Shown here piece by piece: positions 53,764-58,346 of a DNA stretch of 58,346 nt. The translations under genes were made by a program, and so were the position numbers. The stretch spans positions 1-58,346 of the forward strand of contig JADGDG010000025.1 in assembly GCA_016744995.1 (NCBI GenBank), written 5' to 3'. The stretch's first letter is position 1. The number at the start of each line of letters is the position of its first letter. A model generated the notes under the pieces. That model made no database searches. It saw only the letters and a program-made list of their open reading frames with translations, and had not been told where the DNA came from. This DNA is from Gammaproteobacteria bacterium (lineage in GTDB: Bacteria > Pseudomonadota > Gammaproteobacteria > GRL18).

Positions 53764-56700
53764 TCACATTTGATAACTTCTATTGAGTATTGTCTGCGGC
53801 TCTGGTGTTTCACCAATTGCACGGATATAGGGACGATACATATCTTCAGCATAGGGAGGTGGAACCTGGTACTGACCTGGAGTAACAGCTCTTATCAGAT
53901 AAGACAGTCGTTGTGTACCATAAGGCTTGAGGTCAATTGCTGCAACATAACGATCATCACGCCAGGCTTGATATTTGATCTCAGCTGGAGATATTTTATC
54001 AATTAAAGCATCTGATCCAATCCGGTAGGCATCCAGTTTGAGGCTATGCTCAAGGTTCTGGTTTTCTATTTCAAAGCCTGCTGGGAGCAGATCCACTACC
54101 AGAGCATCCTGAATCCTGTTCTTCGCCTGCAGAGAAAGTTCCACAATAATGAGTTCTCCCACAGCAACTTCTTCAGGTAAAATCATTTCACCTTTAGTAT
54201 TATAGTATGTCCGGGTAATATTAAAGTGGCTGAAATCTGCCTCCGGCGCGGTTTTTGTATAACCGCTGATATCCAGAGCAGCATATAGGCGCTCAGCACT
54301 CAAGGAAGAAATTGTCACATTGCTGGACACATTCCCAGCAAGATCTTCAGCTGATAGTTTTAATTTAAAATCACCCTCATGAATAATTTTCTGTTCTCCA
54401 AGTGCCGTTGTTATTAATGCCTGCCATTCTTTCTTACCATTATGTTTCAGGGCAACACCGGCCATAAATAAAGCATTTCGTTCCTGAGTACTAAGCCATT
54501 GGCGTTTCACCAATTCATCCTGTAAGTCAATCAGCAACTTAGCAATGCCTTCATGAGTCGGGTCAAATAATATCAATGCTTCCAGCATCAGAGTCACATC
54601 CCTTAAAGCACTGCCGTAATCCCCGAGATAACTGTGTTCTTCACGAGTGGTAGTCAGTGATTGATTAATGGCTTCTTTGCTGCGTTTTGTATCTCCCTGA
54701 CGACTCAGTGCAATACCAAGATGCATCAAAGGCAGCCCTGAACGTGCATCATTGCGATGATAATCATAGAGGGTTCTCATCGTTCCTAAGGGGGCCTGAT
54801 GCAGCTCAGATAGAACATAGGCGGCATAAGATTTATAGGCCAGGGTTAAATGCTCTGGATGCTGGCTGTATCGATAATTATAATCAGGCCGCATTGAGCG
54901 TAAATATTGCTGCAGCCGTTTAATTGCTGGTTTAAGTACTGCACCAGGGACGTCAACACCCTGCTCCCTGACTTTAAGGAGATAATGACTGGCATAAACA
55001 CTGAGCCACAATTCTTCACTGCTTTGATTACTCCACAAACCAAAGCCACCATTGCTCAATTGTTTAGCACTGAGTCTCTGCACACCACGAGCCAGATATT
55101 GTTTGCGCTTGGAATAATCAATAAGTTTGTTTTTTATTTTAATATTCTTCAACCCCAATAAGGTAATATTATCTTCATTAGCCAGAAGCCAGGGGAAACT
55201 GCTGCTTGTGGTCTGTTCCAGACAGCCATAAGGATACTTGAGCAGATGTGTTAAGTGAGAGGATAAATTAATCGGCGGCTGATTAGAGATTAACAATTCA
55301 GTCGCTAATGTCTCTGCCATTAAGTCACTGGTTTTTATTTTCAACGATAGTGACTCATCCACATTAATAATTTTCTTTTGGTTACGCAGCACAGCAGGCC
55401 AGGCAGGTCTCACCGCTAATTGCCATTGACGGTGTAAATTAATCTCATTATCCGGATCAGTTCCTTCTTCTGGAATATTCATAATAGTTAAATCAATATC
55501 AGATAAACCAAATCGCTGCTGGCTTTTTATAACAAAGTGGAGCACCTTTTTTTCATCTTTTTCTAAGGACAACTGCCTGAGTGGTTCAATCACTTCAAGC
55601 ATTTCATCACTGCTTAAATCAACCTGTATAACTTGTGCTTTATCAGTGAGATTATGAATATCCAGGGTTATTTTAGACTCATCATTAGCCGCTAAAAATC
55701 GCGGCATTGAAAGCTGAGTCACCAATGGCGCAGCGATGATAACATCCTGCTCCAGCTGACCAAATGAGTTTTTGTTGAACGCAACAGCCATCAGTCTCAG
55801 TTGTCCATTAAAGTCAGGAATATCTAAAACAATTTGCGCTTTCCCCTGCTCATTGAATACCACAGGCTGGTGAAATAATGAAACAATTTTTACCTCTGCT
55901 TTTTGCAGATTTCCAGCACTGGTGATATCCATATCACCGCCAAATCGTTGTTTGCCCACAATACCTTTGCGACCATTCATAATATTGCCATAGAGATCCA
56001 GACTATCAATGGTGTATCGGCGTTGTGCAAAAAACCAGCTAAAAGGATCAGGCGTTTTAAAATTACTGACATTCAATACACCAACATCAACGGCAGCCAG
56101 TGTCACCATAACCGGATTATTGGCATCCGAAGGAATGCTATCCAGTGTTTTTTTATCCAGACTCAGCGTGACCGGAAGCTGAGAAAAAGGTTTACTTTTT
56201 TCTGCAACATCAACTGTTAAATTAATTTCTCTTGCTTGTCGATCAAGTGGCAAATGAATTAGTCCAACTGCACGTTTAATCGCATCATTCTGAGTATTTT
56301 TCTGTGTTATTAAGTCATCAGGCTGATTAAAAATTACTGTAGAAATATAAATATCATGTCGCTGCCAATCTTTAGAAACTGGAATTTCCAGAGTTAATTC
56401 ATTGGTGTTTTCCAGATTAATATTCTTCTGCCAAAGCTTTTTCTCATTATTTTCAACCAGAACAATGCCTTTGCCTTTAAAAGGAGATTTAATCAATAGC
56501 TGAGCAATATCACCGCCGTTATATTTTTTCTTATTTAATACCAGACTGACTTTGTCCGGTCTGGTGATTTTGGCTTGTTGATTTTCATAATACCAGGAGC
56601 CACCGGCATTAAAGTTGATACTTGTAGTCAACTGGTTTTCCGGATTATAGAGCTCCAGTCGATATTCACCCCATTCAACGGGTACTTCAAGTAAACTCTT

Positions 56701-58346
56701 CTCTTCTTTATTTATCGATAATGTTTGTGTAAACACAGGATATTGCTTTTCACTATAATCCATTTCCCAATTATCTGAATCATTATAAAACCAGAAATAA
56801 TCACGTCTTTTTTTGATCAGAGTAATTTGCAGATCATCCAGCTTATGCAGCAGTCCCGATGAATCAGCATTGAGGATATCAAACTTGAGCAGAGTATTTG
56901 CTTGTGGATCTTCAGAGTGAGGTCGAACCCCAACTAAAGTGTCTGCTGGCCAGACACGGTATTGTGCCTGACGCTTGACTGCCCGACCACCAGTTTCAAA
57001 TAAACTGCTGATCACTCTGACGGCAATGGGAGATTTTATTTGTTTCCATGTGGAGGAGATCTTTAAATCTAACTTGCCATGTTTATCCAGTTTGTCACTG
57101 TCTAAATCATATTGCTTTCTTGCTTCTGACTCTTCAACCTGACCAAATAGAAATCCCGGGAGCGATTCAATGGCTTGCTGATCGATGTAAGTACTGATAC
57201 TGGTCTCTAAGCGATTACCGGATGCGGGGGCACCATAAAGATACTGTCCATCAACCGGTACGACTAATGTTTCATCAGGCGATATAAAGTAACCTTTGTC
57301 AGGTTCATTCAGCGTCAGTTTCATTCGTTCCGGTAAAAAATCTTCTACCGAAAAATGCCATTTCCTCGGCATCTTATCACCCGGCAGGTTAACTTCTATA
57401 TGCCATAATCCAGTTCGCGCATTATCTGCCAGATGGAAAACATGGTGATAATAGCCCAGTTTTTGTGAATGCCAGGAAAATCGTTCAACAACTTGACCGT
57501 TTTCCTGTTTAACAACCGCCTTAATTGGGATGTCAGGAATAGCTTGTCCATCTGAATTTCTCAACAACATGCTGAATTCAATTTTTTCACCAGGTCGGTA
57601 AAGATCACGTGGAGCATAAATAAATGCTTCATTTTTATAGGCCTTGCGTTTTCCAATATTGAATTCAGATAGATCCAATGCAGGATTGTTAAGACGCACT
57701 AAAGACATTTGCTGGCCTTTTTGGGCCAAAATCAAATGTGCTTTTTTCAGGTTGTCAGTTATAGAAACAATGCCTTTAGCGCTAACGCTGCCATGATTCA
57801 ACAACTTGTTATTGCCATCAAGCACGCTGATTTTTGCACCATTTAAAATATCACCAGTCACCAGAGAGCGTATATAAACATCCAATTGTCCAGGATAACG
57901 TCTGACATGAAGCCCGATATCGCTGCGAATAAAGTAAGTTACCGCTTGTCTATAATCATATTTTCCCGGCACATTCATAACAGCAATGTAAATGCCGGCA
58001 GTTTCAAGTTCATCAATACTATTAAGGGATAAAATGACTCGTTCACGTTTGTTTTTTTCAATGGGCAAATCAAATCGTGCAGAATAGACTAAGTCTGCTT
58101 TTTCAGCATACTGCTTTAATTGCCATGCACTCCTTTTACCACCACGCCAGGATTCAAGAAAAGGTAATATTTTATCCGCTTTGACACGGTGAAAATCAAT
58201 ATTAACTTGTTTGACATTAACGCTATAAACAGGCAATCCTTTTGCATGGGTTAAAGGAAGAATACCGCCATCATGAGCAAAAGAAACGGATGATTGAATG
58301 GCTTTAGTTTTCAGTGTTTTTTTATAACGTTCTCCTAATTCTTTGT
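53764..58346 (-). CDS. Bacterial alpha-2-macroglobulin (partial, N-terminus off the edge)
   Basis: The frame is open to the window edge at 58346, so the true start lies outside; the first residues seen (GERYKKTLKTKAIQ) continue an MG domain. At least 1526 residues are visible. They include repeated MG domains (for example RDLYRPGEKIEFSMLLRN), a bait region, and the thioester motif YPYGCLEQTTSS with Cys-Leu-Glu-Gln intact. An alpha-helical toroid follows. The receptor-like end matches YfhM. It traps proteases in the periplasm and works with PbpC, encoded next to it. Confidence 0.93.
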   Translation of the reverse strand, partial: KELGERYKKTLKTKAIQSSVSFAHDGGILPLTHAKGLPVYSVNVKQVNIDFHRVKADKILPFLESWRGGKRSAWQLKQYAEKADLVYSARFDLPIEKNKRERVILSLNSIDELETAGIYIAVMNVPGKYDYRQAVTYFIRSDIGLHVRRYPGQLDVYIRSLVTGDILNGAKISVLDGNNKLLNHGSVSAKGIVSITDNLKKAHLILAQKGQQMSLVRLNNPALDLSEFNIGKRKAYKNEAFIYAPRDLYRPGEKIEFSMLLRNSDGQAIPDIPIKAVVKQENGQVVERFSWHSQKLGYYHHVFHLADNARTGLWHIEVNLPGDKMPRKWHFSVEDFLPERMKLTLNEPDKGYFISPDETLVVPVDGQYLYGAPASGNRLETSISTYIDQQAIESLPGFLFGQVEESEARKQYDLDSDKLDKHGKLDLKISSTWKQIKSPIAVRVISSLFETGGRAVKRQAQYRVWPADTLVGVRPHSEDPQANTLLKFDILNADSSGLLHKLDDLQITLIKKRRDYFWFYNDSDNWEMDYSEKQYPVFTQTLSINKEEKSLLEVPVEWGEYRLELYNPENQLTTSINFNAGGSWYYENQQAKITRPDKVSLVLNKKKYNGGDIAQLLIKSPFKGKGIVLVENNEKKLWQKNINLENTNELTLEIPVSKDWQRHDIYISTVIFNQPDDLITQKNTQNDAIKRAVGLIHLPLDRQAREINLTVDVAEKSKPFSQLPVTLSLDKKTLDSIPSDANNPVMVTLAAVDVGVLNVSNFKTPDPFSWFFAQRRYTIDSLDLYGNIMNGRKGIVGKQRFGGDMDITSAGNLQKAEVKIVSLFHQPVVFNEQGKAQIVLDIPDFNGQLRLMAVAFNKNSFGQLEQDVIIAAPLVTQLSMPRFLAANDESKITLDIHNLTDKAQVIQVDLSSDEMLEVIEPLRQLSLEKDEKKVLHFVIKSQQRFGLSDIDLTIMNIPEEGTDPDNEINLHRQWQLAVRPAWPAVLRNQKKIINVDESLSLKIKTSDLMAETLATELLISNQPPINLSSHLTHLLKYPYGCLEQTTSSSFPWLLANEDNITLLGLKNIKIKNKLIDYSKRKQYLARGVQRLSAKQLSNGGFGLWSNQSSEELWLSVYASHYLLKVREQGVDVPGAVLKPAIKRLQQYLRSMRPDYNYRYSQHPEHLTLAYKSYAAYVLSELHQAPLGTMRTLYDYHRNDARSGLPLMHLGIALSRQGDTKRSKEAINQSLTTTREEHSYLGDYGSALRDVTLMLEALILFDPTHEGIAKLLIDLQDELVKRQWLSTQERNALFMAGVALKHNGKKEWQALITTALGEQKIIHEGDFKLKLSAEDLAGNVSSNVTISSLSAERLYAALDISGYTKTAPEADFSHFNITRTYYNTKGEMILPEEVAVGELIIVELSLQAKNRIQDALVVDLLPAGFEIENQNLEHSLKLDAYRIGSDALIDKISPAEIKYQAWRDDRYVAAIDLKPYGTQRLSYLIRAVTPGQYQVPPPYAEDMYRPYIRAIGETPEPQTILNRSYQM

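Overview
The window reads as a chromosomal segment of an AT-rich gammaproteobacterium, possibly one with sulfur-oxidising capacity. The supports are a CsiV-family protein, RlmD, RoxA-type L16 hydroxylase, NagZ next to a methylthioinosine-type phosphorylase, PbpC beside a bacterial alpha-2-macroglobulin, a TsdA/TsdB-like thiosulfate dehydrogenase pair, a TauE-type carrier and a DsrE protein. The species cannot be named from sequence alone. No rRNA, tRNA, CRISPR array or phage module was seen.

Layout. 1-8.5 kb is an accessory island. It holds decayed toxin-antitoxin-like remnants, then a minus-strand RHS/YD-repeat polymorphic-toxin locus. In that locus the RHS shell is split into separately exported N- and C-terminal proteins, with two alternative N-halves, a cysteine-rich C-terminal tip and a candidate immunity gene. 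9-20 kb is housekeeping: def, a CsiV-type lipid/peptidoglycan-associated protein, then a long minus-strand run of rlmD, peptide ABC transporter binding protein and permeases, L,D-transpeptidase, nagZ, mscS-type channel, dsrE-like, hpt and the nucleoside phosphorylase. This run looks like cell-wall turnover, peptide uptake and purine salvage. 20-29 kb has an alpha-carbonic anhydrase and a Ser/Thr phosphorylation module: WD40 transmembrane kinase, FHA kinase and PP2C phosphatase. A TauE/SafE carrier is divergent from it. 29-36 kb has a chemoreceptor, RoxA, glutamate dehydrogenase, an adenylate kinase with an unusual LID, a CoA-binding protein and a membrane Zn-peptidase. 36-42 kb is an envelope export cluster: AI-2E family, outer-membrane factor, HlyD, DUF2955 and a K+-channel-like protein. 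42-45 kb carries marC, tsdA, tsdB and a tiny secreted repeat protein. 45-58 kb is envelope/periplasm: lipoprotein, patatin lipase, SpoIIAA-like, DUF2950, DUF3300, M16 protease, pbpC and alpha-2-macroglobulin, which runs off the right edge.

Two near-identical 140-bp MITE-like elements (19936-20075 and 51234-51373) have 15-bp terminal inverted repeats. The first has a perfect 8-bp target duplication, the second a decayed one. They sit upstream of the carbonic anhydrase and of the M16 protease. This is the clearest mobile DNA in the window.

Most worth follow-up: the split RHS shell with interchangeable-looking N-halves and its unrecognised tip/immunity pair; the kinase module, with four PQETQLA repeats next to an FHA domain and a pseudopilin-like periplasmic domain; the MITE family; and the adenylate kinase LID. 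All calls are from reading sequence and translations by eye; no database search was run.
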